14,719 nucleotides of DNA from Aquirhabdus sp. (GTDB lineage: Bacteria; Pseudomonadota; Gammaproteobacteria; Pseudomonadales; Moraxellaceae). Made by a program: the position numbers and the translations under genes. Position 1 is the first letter of the stretch, and the number at the start of each line of letters is the position of its first letter. A model generated the notes under the pieces. That model worked only from the letters and a program-made list of their open reading frames with translations. It made no database searches and was not told where the DNA came from. Below, piece by piece: positions 1-6,832 of the stretch. Location of the stretch: contig JASLGO010000009.1 of the NCBI GenBank assembly GCA_030150135.1, positions 1-14,719 on the forward strand. Direction: 5' to 3'.

Positions 1-1
1 G

Positions 2-1498
2 TCCTCGGTATCAAGTGGCTTGAGTGCAACCAATTCAGTTGTATCAACATTGTCGAGCGGCTTGAGTGATACGAACTCAACAGTTTCATCGATATCCAGC
101 GGTATCAGTGCTGTAGCGAGTTCTGTATCCTCGGTATCAAGTGGCTTGAGTACAACCAATTCAGTTGTATCAACACTATCGAGTGGCTTGAGTGATACCA
201 ACTCAACCGTTTCATCGATATCCAGCGGTATTAGTGCCGTAGCGAGCTCAGTGTCTTCGATATCAAGTGGCTTGAGTACAACCAATTCAGTTGTATCAAC
301 ATTGTCGAGTGGCTTGAGTGATACCAACTCAACAGTTTCGTCGATATCTAGTGGTATTAGTGCCGTAGCGAGCTCAGTGTCTTCGGTATCAAGTGGCTTG
401 AGTACGACAAATTCAGTTGTTTCGAGTATCAGTAGTGGTTTGAGCAATACGAATTCGGCAGTCTCAACGCTGTCGAGCGGTTTGAGTACCACGAATTCAG
501 TGGTCTCAACGTTGTCGAGTGGCTTAAGCACTACAAATTCAGCTGTATCGAGTATCAGTAGTGGTTTGAGTGATACGAGTTCAACGGTATCGACATTATC
601 GAGTGGCTTGAGTGATACGAACTCAACAGTTTCATCGATATCCAGCGGTATCAGTGCCGTAGCGAGCTCAGTGTCTTCGATATCCAGCGGCTTAAGTACA
701 ACCAATTCAGTTGTATCAACATTATCGAGCGGCTTAAGTACGACAAACTCAGCTGTTTCGAGTATCAGTAGTGGTTTGAGTAGTTTAAGTAGTGGGATAA
801 GTAATACATCGAGTGCGATATCTGCTGTATCGAGCGGCTTGAGTCAGACTAATACTACGGTATCTGCTATATCGAGTGGATTGAGCAATACCAATGTGAG
901 GGTGTCTAATATTGAAAACACTGGTGTGATCGGTATTAGAATTAATAACACCAGTCAAGCAGATGCATCTGCAACAGGCTCTGATAGTGTGGCGGTTGGT
1001 CCAAATGCCTTGGCATCAGGTGATCGTTCGATCGCTTTAGGTGCTGGATCTCAGGCAGGAGCACCGAATTCCGTTGCCTTAGGTGCAGGCTCGATTGCAA
1101 CCAGACCAAACACTGTTTCTGTTGGCTCTGTTGGAAATGAGAGACAGATCACCAATGTTGCCGCAGGTACAGCAGCAACAGATGCAGTCAACGTAGCGCA
1201 ATTGCAGAATGCCACGGCGGGTATAAATAGTGATATTAATACTTTGTCATATCGCATTAATGACGTTAAAAATCAGGCTAATGCTGGTATAGCTGCTGCA
1301 ATGTCCATGGGTAATTCGCCATTTGTTGCTGGTGCAATTACATATTACATTGGCGGGGCTACTTATGGAGGTCAAAGTGCATTTGGTGTCACAGTTCGTC
1401 GAACTTCTGATAACGGCGCTTGGAGCATTGAAGGTGGCCTTGCTGGAGACCAATATGGCATGGGCGGACGAATCGGTGTTAGTGGTGTGCTGAAATAA
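2..1498 (+). CDS. Trimeric autotransporter adhesin (YadA/Ata type), 5'-truncated by the window edge
   Basis: A surface adhesin of the type Vc secretion class: the C-terminus forms a trimeric outer-membrane barrel and the rest projects as a fibre. The frame is open to the left edge, so the signal peptide and N-terminal head are outside the window; the TTG at 20 is only a repeat Leu, not a start. Residues are numbered from that codon. Up to about 298 there are 14-residue Ser-rich repeats (SSGLSTTNSVVSTL type). Residues 321-362 hold three YadA-head-like 14-mers (SVAVGPNALASG, SIALGAGSQAGA, SVALGAGSIA). A neck follows at about 363-396 (ITNVAAGTAATDAVNVAQL), then a short coiled coil to about 428 and an anchor of four predicted beta strands (430-492). 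The last residue is Lys rather than the usual aromatic. Family assignment is firm; the binding partner is unknown. Confidence 0.95.
   Translation, partial: SSVSSGLSATNSVVSTLSSGLSDTNSTVSSISSGISAVASSVSSVSSGLSTTNSVVSTLSSGLSDTNSTVSSISSGISAVASSVSSISSGLSTTNSVVSTLSSGLSDTNSTVSSISSGISAVASSVSSVSSGLSTTNSVVSSISSGLSNTNSAVSTLSSGLSTTNSVVSTLSSGLSTTNSAVSSISSGLSDTSSTVSTLSSGLSDTNSTVSSISSGISAVASSVSSISSGLSTTNSVVSTLSSGLSTTNSAVSSISSGLSSLSSGISNTSSAISAVSSGLSQTNTTVSAISSGLSNTNVRVSNIENTGVIGIRINNTSQADASATGSDSVAVGPNALASGDRSIALGAGSQAGAPNSVALGAGSIATRPNTVSVGSVGNERQITNVAAGTAATDAVNVAQLQNATAGINSDINTLSYRINDVKNQANAGIAAAMSMGNSPFVAGAITYYIGGATYGGQSAFGVTVRRTSDNGAWSIEGGLAGDQYGMGGRIGVSGVLK
11..913 (+). repeat. Tandem 42-bp (14-residue) coding repeats of the adhesin stalk
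   Basis: There are 21 full 14-residue units and one 7-residue half unit (SSGLSSL, the 19th), each starting SSGL or SSGI. Hydrophobic residues at unit positions 4, 11 and 14, with Thr or Val at 7, give the a/d spacing of a continuous coiled coil, and the half unit keeps that phase. At DNA level the first nine units form three 126-bp blocks (11-136, 137-262, 263-388) that are nearly identical. Units near 599-724 repeat the same order. The stalk has almost no charged residues apart from Asp in the SDTN and SDTS units. This is intragenic protein repeat, not a CRISPR array. Confidence 0.95.
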
Positions 1499-1520
1499 AT
1501 AGCATTTGAAAACTGAGTGA

Positions 1521-1551
1521 TATTCAACGTTGCTGAGAGCTGCGTTGAATA
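1521..1551. repeat. Small inverted repeat after the adhesin stop
   Basis: TATTCAACG (1521-1529) and CGTTGAATA (1543-1551) are perfect 9-bp arms around a 13-nt loop. No T-run follows, so it is probably not a terminator by itself. It lies 15 bp upstream of the real terminator and could stabilise the 3' end of the adhesin mRNA. Confidence 0.5.
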
Positions 1552-1566
1552 TAAAACTAAAAGAAT

Positions 1567-1595
1567 AAAAAACGCCCCTGATATGGGCGTTTTTT
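1567..1595. terminator. Bidirectional Rho-independent terminator between the adhesin and pirin
   Basis: ACGCCC (1572-1577) pairs with GGGCGT (1585-1590) around a 7-nt loop. It is flanked by A5 on the left and T5 on the right, so a U-tract is produced on either strand. It sits between two convergent genes, the adhesin (+) and pirin (-), and can serve both. Confidence 0.9.
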
Positions 1596-1645
1596 ATTCA
1601 AGTTTGACTTCACTTTATGGAAAGCACGGTGCGATCCATAGAGCA

Positions 1646-2368
1646 TTATGGTAGTTCAAACCATAGCAATTGTGCGTCTGATTCTGCGGTGACAGTACTT
1701 GATGATGTGAAGCTATCAAAAATTACAGCATCACCCATAGAAAGTTCTTTCGTTTCTTTGTCATTATAAATTCGTACTTTACCGCTGATGATATGTAAGT
1801 AGTTTGTTTTTTTCTCAGCAGCCAGAGTAAGGGAGTGATTTTCTTGTAGAGATGCTGCCAATATACGAGCGTCTTGTCGAATAATTAAGTTTGAAAAATC
1901 GTTTGGGGCATTATCTTCTGACGCGACAATCAGATGCCATTGATTAGGTTGATTGTGGATGTCGAAAGCAAGTTCTTGATAGTTAGGTGCTGGATTGCTG
2001 ATATTGGGAAATAACCAAATTTGAAAGAGATGTACAGGTTCATCGCCTTCGTTCATTTCGCTATGTGTGACACCAGTTCCAGCGCTCATGAGTTGCCAGT
2101 TTCCTGCTGAAAGATGTCCAACATTGCCCATGCTATCTTTATGTGTGAGCTGACCTGAGATGACGTAAGTCAATATTTCCATGTTATCGTGTGAGTGCAT
2201 CCCAAAACCGCGATGCGCGTCAATGCGATCTTCATTGATTACCCGAAGTGCAGAAACTCCCATATAACGGGGATCTTGCCAGCTACCAAATGAGAAACTA
2301 TGTCTAGCATGCAACCAGCCATGATTTGCATATCCTCGGTTTTCATTTTTATGCACGATATAGCTCAT
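1646..2368 (-). CDS. Pirin family protein (bicupin; possible quercetin 2,3-dioxygenase)
   Basis: A 240-residue cytoplasmic bicupin. The N-terminal cupin carries the expected pirin metal-binding set: H58 and H60 in GFGMHSHDNMEIL, and H102 and E104 in GTGVTHSEMNEG. The segment HSFSFGSWQDP near residues 23-32 is also typical. E. coli YhhW, of the same family and size, has quercetinase activity, but the physiological substrate of most bacterial pirins is unknown, so no reaction is assigned. The ATG at 2368 is chosen because it gives the standard pirin N-terminus; the ribosome site is weak (a GAGAA about 6 nt upstream). It is divergent from the GTPase gene and convergent with the adhesin, so probably monocistronic. 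Confidence 0.92.
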   Translation of the reverse strand: MSYIVHKNENRGYANHGWLHARHSFSFGSWQDPRYMGVSALRVINEDRIDAHRGFGMHSHDNMEILTYVISGQLTHKDSMGNVGHLSAGNWQLMSAGTGVTHSEMNEGDEPVHLFQIWLFPNISNPAPNYQELAFDIHNQPNQWHLIVASEDNAPNDFSNLIIRQDARILAASLQENHSLTLAAEKKTNYLHIISGKVRIYNDKETKELSMGDAVIFDSFTSSSTVTAESDAQLLWFELP

Positions 2369-2555
2369 GGCGGTTCTCGATTGTTTATTAAAGAATTAGA
2401 ATAAGTTTTTCTAGTCTAGGCTTTTTAACCTAGCGTTTAAATATGTATCGTAGAATGATACTTATTAGATTATCTTAAGTATATGGCCATAATATTGATC
2501 TAGATTAAGGCTCTGTATTGCTTACAATAGCTCATTAACTCAAGATGTTGGCATT
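2369..2555. promoter_or_regulatory. Divergent intergenic region between pirin and the CobW-type GTPase
   Basis: This AT-rich 187-bp spacer must hold promoters for both flanking genes. A plausible -10 for the GTPase is TACAAT (2523-2528), but no good -35 lies at the right distance. Two short inverted repeats could be operators: CTAGG/CCTAG (2416-2420 and 2429-2433) and GTATC/GATAC (2445-2449 and 2457-2461). No zinc (Zur-type) operator is recognisable by eye. Confidence 0.35.
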
Positions 2556-3623
2556 ATGAATAACGTTTCTCCTCCCGTACAATCACTCATTGCAGATCGA
2601 GTTCCTACACATATCATTACAGGTTTTTTGGGAGCAGGTAAGACAACTTTATTGAAGCATTTGCTTGCTCAGAAGCCAGCAGGTGAGACATGGGCTGTCT
2701 TGGTTAATGAGTTTGGGCAAATTGGTTTGGATGGCGCACTGCTCGATGCTGATGCGGATATTGCGATTCACGAGGTTGTCGGAGGATGTTTGTGCTGTAC
2801 CAGCCAACTTCCCATGCAAGTTGGGCTTTCGAGATTGCTGACAAAAACGAAGCCAACCCGTTTGTTTATTGAACCAACAGGATTAGGCCATCCATTGCAA
2901 TTGGTCGAGCAGTTATCTGAGCCACATTGGACAAGAGCTTTAGATTTAAGAGCGATCGTCAGTGTTGTCGATGGCACTCGATTATTTGAAACTAAGTTGA
3001 CGACGCACGAAACCTATCAGGCGCAATTGGCATTAGCCGATATTTTGGTGATTTCACATCAAGATCAAATGACAGCTCAAGATCATCAACAGTTATTAGT
3101 CATGCAAGATCAGTTGTCGCAGATTAAGGCGATTGCACCAAGTTTATTGTTTGCTAATCAGGGTGAGCTAGATTTGGCGGAGATTGATCATCCTCGTCAA
3201 ATAGGTCGTCAAACGCGGCGTTCGCTGTTACATCTTGCCCCCTCAAAGACTGTTCATCTGGCTCAAGATTTACAGGTGCAGGATGAGATAATGACATTGC
3301 CATATCATTATCATGAACAGGCTTTGGCTCAATCAGTAGGGGGCTGGAGATTACCTGCGGATTGGATTTTTGATCGAGATCGTTTGTTAATGTGGCTGTT
3401 GTCTTTGCAAGGTTGGATGCGAATTAAGGGAGTTATTCGTGTTTATAGTACACAGAACGAATCAGAGTGGCTCGCGTTGAATTTAATTCCAACGCAAATA
3501 GGTTTTACGAGTCATGCGGGAAATGAGGATAATCGTTTAGAAATTATTGCCCAGCCTGATGCGGATTGGGATGCGTATGAGCAAGCGTTGATGGCGTGTC
3601 GGGTGGATGTCAAATCTCCCTAA
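2556..3623 (+). CDS. COG0523/CobW-family GTPase, putative metallochaperone
   Basis: A 355-residue G3E-class P-loop GTPase. Visible motifs are the Walker A GFLGAGKTT (23-31), the metal-binding GGCLCC (CxCC, 76-81) and EPTGLGHP (106-113) in place of the usual ESTGLANP-type segment. The CobW C-terminal domain spans roughly residues 255-350. Family members bind zinc, cobalt or related metals and use GTP hydrolysis to load or mobilise metal for client enzymes. The client and metal here cannot be told from sequence. The guanine-specificity motif NKxD, expected near 167-170, reads SHQD. The start is the first ATG, with only a weak ribosome site. The last codons and the stop lie inside a repeat element. 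The product is likely cytoplasmic and transcribed alone. Confidence 0.9.
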   Translation: MNNVSPPVQSLIADRVPTHIITGFLGAGKTTLLKHLLAQKPAGETWAVLVNEFGQIGLDGALLDADADIAIHEVVGGCLCCTSQLPMQVGLSRLLTKTKPTRLFIEPTGLGHPLQLVEQLSEPHWTRALDLRAIVSVVDGTRLFETKLTTHETYQAQLALADILVISHQDQMTAQDHQQLLVMQDQLSQIKAIAPSLLFANQGELDLAEIDHPRQIGRQTRRSLLHLAPSKTVHLAQDLQVQDEIMTLPYHYHEQALAQSVGGWRLPADWIFDRDRLLMWLLSLQGWMRIKGVIRVYSTQNESEWLALNLIPTQIGFTSHAGNEDNRLEIIAQPDADWDAYEQALMACRVDVKSP

Positions 3624-3724
3624 ATCCCTCTTTATCTAAAGAGGGACTTTCAACGAACCCAGAGCCTTCTTAAAATATTTATAAGTCCCCCTCTTTAGAA
3701 AAAGAGGGGCTAGGGGAGATTTGA
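3610..3724. repeat. Paired inverted hairpins (BIME/MITE-like dispersed repeat) between convergent genes
   Basis: The two ends are inverted copies: TCAAATCTCCC at 3610-3620 and its complement ending at 3724. Each arm of about 40 bp contains its own hairpin. One is CCCTCTTTA/TAAAGAGGG (3626-3634, 3637-3645) with a 2-nt loop. The other is CCCCTCTTT/AAAGAGGGG (3688-3696, 3701-3709) with a 4-nt loop. The arms match except for a few substitutions and small indels, with about 37 bp between them. It overlaps the GTPase stop codon (3621-3623) and ends 11 bp before the lnt stop, so it may also end transcripts from both sides. A non-autonomous mobile origin is inference from architecture. Confidence 0.8.
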
Positions 3725-3735
3725 GTTTCAGGTTG

Positions 3736-5391
3736 TTACCGCTGATAACGTAACTTAACCCAGAATCCAAGCAGGATGAGGAATCCACTCAGTAGTAGAA
3801 TGGGTAAATCACCCCAACGCATATATGGTGTTTCACCAGTCATTGCGGGCAGATTGCCGCGTAAAACTTCAGCTTTGAATTGTTCTGTACGCTTTACAAT
3901 TTCACCTTGGTCATTAATAAATGCAGTCACACCAGTGTTGGTTGCACGAATAAACCAACGTCCTGTTTCTTTCGAACGCATCTGAACCATTTGTAGATGC
4001 TGTAATGGACCATCTGATGTACCGAACCAAGCATCATTAGAAATCGTGACCAAGAAATCGCTGTTTCGTGCATTTAAACGTGTGAGATTGGGGTAAGCAA
4101 CTTCGTAGCAAATAGAGGCTGCAAGAGCATGTCCCTTAATATCTAGCGGTGCTTGTCCTGCAGGCCCAGCGGTAAAGCTGCCTGTTTTGCTGAGACTTGG
4201 TAATATCCAGTCGAGTGTTCCAGCAAAAGGAATATATTCACCAAACGGAACAAGGCGTTGTTTTTCATATAAACCGCTGCCGTGATAGCCGAGCGCACCA
4301 ATTGCATTATAAAAAGGCGGCTCAACATCAGATTTTGCTTGGCTTAAATCAATGTAAGGAATGCCTGTCACCCATGCCGAGTGATGATCCATCGCAGTTG
4401 CGTTTGTTTCATTGATAAAAGGAATGGCGTCAGGATCAGTTTGGAACATCGGAATCGATGATTCTGGCCACACGACCAAGTCGCGACCCCATTCATTTTT
4501 ACTCAAATTTTCATAGATTTGCATCGTTTTTTGACGATACTCAGTGAGCCATTTGAGGTTTTGTGGAATGTTTCCTTGAATGAGAGAAACTGAAAGCGCA
4601 GGCGCAGCCTTGAGTGTTGTCCAGCGAATTTGATTCAGTCCTAATCCTACTCCAATCACAATAATAATCGGCAGAATCCAGAATAAACGTTTACGGAGTA
4701 TTTCGATGACTGCACAACCGATTAATACCACTGCACCTGTTACTGCAAATACACCCGCAACAGGTGCATAGCCATCAAGTCCTCGACCGATTAAGGCATA
4801 ACCGACAAACAACCACGGAAATCCAGTAAATAACCATGTCTTTGTCCACTCGACGACAATCCAAAGTGGAGCGAATGTGAGTGGTGATTCAGGAAGAAAT
4901 CGGCGATAGATCCAAGCACCAATGGCGTTGAATAAACCCATGACCAATGCAACAAATGCAATCATGAGTAACGCGATTGGCGTTGAGGTGTCGCCGTATT
5001 GATGAATCGATGTAAATAGCCAAAAAGCGCCGACAGCCCATAATCCAAAACCATAGGCTTCACCGAGCAAAAAGGCTTGACCTGGTGTGCGTTGGTTGAG
5101 CAATAAATAAAATAAAGCAGGAGAGATAAAAGCAATTGGCCAAAGATGATAAGGCGCAAACGCGAGCGGCAACATTGCACCAACCAGTAAACAAGCTAAG
5201 GCTGCAATGAACATCGGTAAGTCCGCGAAAGACCACGAAGTACGCTGCGATTTGCGATCAGCACGATGGATCGAATAGTTCGCTGTTGCGCCCGTAGGTT
5301 GCTTGTTTTTGCCCTGATTCTTTTTAACCGTTTTGCTCAATTGTTTTGTTCTCACTTGCTGAAGTTCTATCGCTTGAATAACGATTACCAA
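3736..5391 (-). CDS. lnt: Apolipoprotein N-acyltransferase
   Basis: Inner-membrane enzyme of the last step in lipoprotein maturation: it transfers an acyl chain from phospholipid to the N-terminal Cys of apolipoprotein. Several membrane helices occupy residues about 60-255, followed by a periplasmic carbon-nitrogen hydrolase domain (about 265-510) and a C-terminal helix (528-547). The catalytic triad is visible as E310 (VVWPESS), K377 (EKQRLVPFGEY) and C428 (ASICYE). The frame is closed by a TAG two codons before the TTG at 5391. Starts are non-ATG: this TTG, or GTG at 5355 (539 residues), neither with a clear ribosome site. The first 55 or so residues form a basic, polar extension not expected in E. 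coli Lnt. It follows corC by 36 bp and is very likely co-transcribed, as in the E. coli ybeX-lnt arrangement. Confidence 0.95.
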   Translation of the reverse strand: MVIVIQAIELQQVRTKQLSKTVKKNQGKNKQPTGATANYSIHRADRKSQRTSWSFADLPMFIAALACLLVGAMLPLAFAPYHLWPIAFISPALFYLLLNQRTPGQAFLLGEAYGFGLWAVGAFWLFTSIHQYGDTSTPIALLMIAFVALVMGLFNAIGAWIYRRFLPESPLTFAPLWIVVEWTKTWLFTGFPWLFVGYALIGRGLDGYAPVAGVFAVTGAVVLIGCAVIEILRKRLFWILPIIIVIGVGLGLNQIRWTTLKAAPALSVSLIQGNIPQNLKWLTEYRQKTMQIYENLSKNEWGRDLVVWPESSIPMFQTDPDAIPFINETNATAMDHHSAWVTGIPYIDLSQAKSDVEPPFYNAIGALGYHGSGLYEKQRLVPFGEYIPFAGTLDWILPSLSKTGSFTAGPAGQAPLDIKGHALAASICYEVAYPNLTRLNARNSDFLVTISNDAWFGTSDGPLQHLQMVQMRSKETGRWFIRATNTGVTAFINDQGEIVKRTEQFKAEVLRGNLPAMTGETPYMRWGDLPILLLSGFLILLGFWVKLRYQR

Positions 5392-5427
5392 AAACTATTC
5401 AGTGCATTAATTGCTCAACGCGCTAGT

Positions 5428-6279
5428 CTACGACATTGTGATAGGGATTGCACGACGTGCGCGAAGTAAGGTTAAACTCCTTAAATCTGCTGCAAGTACG
5501 GTGAATTGCCAGTTTTCAATATCGACAGTTTGCCCAGCCAATTCGCTAACCAATCCTGTTTTTTCGAGTAAGAGTCCACCAATGGTGTCAACGCCTTCGC
5601 CTTCAAGGTCAGCGCCCAATTCATCATTGAAGTGTTCAATGGGTGTGAGTGCTTGAACAAGCCAAGAACCTTTGAATTCTGGGTCTGGAATAATGCAATC
5701 GGCAAGTGGGTCAGCGTTATCGTGTTCATCTTCAATTTCGCCAACAATTTCTTCGAGTAGATCTTCAAGGGTAATCAGACCTGCTGTTGCGCCATATTCA
5801 TCAACAACAACAGCCATATGCGTTTGCGTATGCTTCAGCATACCGAGTAGTTGATCTGAGCGTGCCGTTTCTGGCACGAACACAGGTTGGCGTAACATGT
5901 GATGAAGATCGAATGTCGTTGTTGGTGTTTGAATAAAGCGTAATAAATCTTTTGCAAGTAATACGCCAACGACACTATCTCGACCATCGCGTGAAAACAC
6001 AGGAAACCGTGAATGTGCCGATTCAATCAGAACTGGCAAAATTTCCATGAGTTCATCGTCTTCAAACAAGCCAACCACAGAGGGACGCGGTGTCATGATT
6101 TCGCGTACAGGTGTTTTTGGAAGTCCAAGTACACCCGTCAGCATGTCTACAGTATCAGGTTCTAGGAAACGTCTAGAGTCCTCAAGGAGCTGTACCAAAT
6201 CATCCCGAGTTTCCGGCGTAGCCGATAGCCAGCGTTTAAGGCCGCGCATCGTCCACGCCGAACCAGATTCACTACTCAT
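5428..6279 (-). CDS. corC: CorC/HlyC family CBS-domain protein
   Basis: A 283-residue cytoplasmic protein. Its parts are an N-terminal segment, two CBS domains beginning at PVREIMTPRPSVVGL (about 57-71) and ending in VVVDEYGATAGLITLEDLLEEIVGEI (about 157-182), and a C-terminal CorC_HlyC domain (about 205-280). It lacks the DUF21 membrane domain, as does E. coli YbeX/CorC of similar length. The family is linked to magnesium/cobalt efflux and, for YbeX, to ribosome-related phenotypes; the exact role is uncertain. The ATG at 6279 has AAGG about 7 nt upstream. It heads the corC-lnt pair and diverges from the TusA-like gene across 153 bp. Confidence 0.93.
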   Translation of the reverse strand: MSSESGSAWTMRGLKRWLSATPETRDDLVQLLEDSRRFLEPDTVDMLTGVLGLPKTPVREIMTPRPSVVGLFEDDELMEILPVLIESAHSRFPVFSRDGRDSVVGVLLAKDLLRFIQTPTTTFDLHHMLRQPVFVPETARSDQLLGMLKHTQTHMAVVVDEYGATAGLITLEDLLEEIVGEIEDEHDNADPLADCIIPDPEFKGSWLVQALTPIEHFNDELGADLEGEGVDTIGGLLLEKTGLVSELAGQTVDIENWQFTVLAADLRSLTLLRARRAIPITMS

Positions 6280-6432
6280 ATATTGCCTTTAAAAAAAGAA
6301 AGTAGCCTGCATAATAGCCTAAGCTAGACGACAGATGCATGAATCCTTAATAAATTAATCAGGTTTGTCTTAAATAATGCAAAATAAACCTGCTAGTCTT
6401 AACTGAATTGCTATGAGTGGAGATGTTTGAAC
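6280..6432. promoter_or_regulatory. Divergent intergenic region between corC and the TusA-like gene
   Basis: The 153-bp AT-rich spacer must drive both flanking genes, but I cannot pick a convincing -35/-10 pair on either strand. It contains an inverted repeat, CAGGTTT (6360-6366) and AAACCTG (6386-6392), separated by 19 bp. A GGAGA ribosome site at 6419-6423 sits 9 nt before the GTG start of the plus-strand gene. Confidence 0.4.
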
Positions 6433-6690
6433 GTGTCAGAGCCACATTATTTAGATACAAAAGGTTTAATTTGTCCTGAGCCTGTCATGATGCTGCATCG
6501 TGCGATTCGTAAAATTACAGCAGGTGAGCTGTTGATTGTTGAGTCGACAGATCCGTCGAGTATGCGTGATATTCCTAAGTTTTGTATTCATTTGGGACAT
6601 GTTCTGCAAAGTCAGCAAGAGTTATCGATGACAGCAGATAATCAAAAAATAATTTATCGGTTTGAGATTGTAAAGGGGCAAAAAGCATAG
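6433..6690 (+). CDS. tusA: TusA/SirA-family sulfur carrier protein
   Basis: An 85-residue protein with the family signature LICPEPVM near the N-terminus: C14 is the persulfide-carrying Cys in the CPxP motif. In E. coli, TusA accepts sulfur from IscS and passes it to TusBCD for 2-thiouridine in tRNA; related carriers feed other sulfur routes. TusA is the likeliest assignment because the protein is short, single-domain and keeps C and CPxP. No tusBCD genes are in the window. GTG at 6433 is preferred over the in-frame TTG at 6427 because GGAGA (6419-6423) is 9 nt from the GTG but only 3 nt from the TTG. The next gene, 142 bp away, has its own promoter. Confidence 0.85.
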   Translation: MSEPHYLDTKGLICPEPVMMLHRAIRKITAGELLIVESTDPSSMRDIPKFCIHLGHVLQSQQELSMTADNQKIIYRFEIVKGQKA

Positions 6691-6747
6691 CGTTTTCAAC
6701 TGTTCATGAAATCGATAGATTCAGTGAACTGGCCAGACAATTAATTA

Positions 6748-6777
6748 TTGACATTAACTATTGTCAAAATGTATTTT
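6748..6777 (+). promoter_or_regulatory. Promoter of the flavin oxidoreductase gene with overlapping palindrome
   Basis: A perfect -35 TTGACA (6748-6753) lies 18 bp from a -10 of TATTTT (6772-6777). The 20-bp sequence TTGACATTAACTATTGTCAA (6748-6767) is an imperfect palindrome (8 of 10 pairs match) covering the -35 and most of the spacer. That is the position expected for a repressor operator. No regulator gene is adjacent. Confidence 0.6.
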
Positions 6778-6832
6778 TAAGTTAAACTCGCCCCATAAAG
6801 ATTTTATTTGCCACCTAATTGATGGAGTCATC

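Noticed and set aside
11..913. Regular 42-bp repeats suggesting a CRISPR array or minisatellite locus
   Set aside because: The repeats are contiguous, in frame, encode a heptad-patterned stalk and have no unique spacers; they belong to the adhesin gene.
1051..1453. Two 68-residue minus-strand frames opposite the adhesin head and anchor
   Set aside because: They overlap a clear YadA-type domain on the plus strand and show no protein-like features.
2369..2555. Zur-type zinc operator before the COG0523 GTPase gene, as for zinc-responsive relatives
   Set aside because: No convincing zinc-operator-like palindrome could be found by eye in the spacer.
5411..6292. Several antisense frames over corC and lnt
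   Set aside because: They lie opposite well-recognised genes, have biased Ser/Thr/Cys-rich composition, and lack start context; they are shadows.
6702..6729. Hairpin GTTCATGAA / TTCAGTGAAC after the TusA-like gene as a terminator
   Set aside because: It has a one-base bulge, low GC and no T-run; at most a weak structure, not listed as a feature.
6761..6832. N-terminal extension of the flavin oxidoreductase to a TTG start
   Set aside because: It would place the start inside the promoter, and the ATG at 6833 has a good GGAG site and gives the normal family N-terminus.
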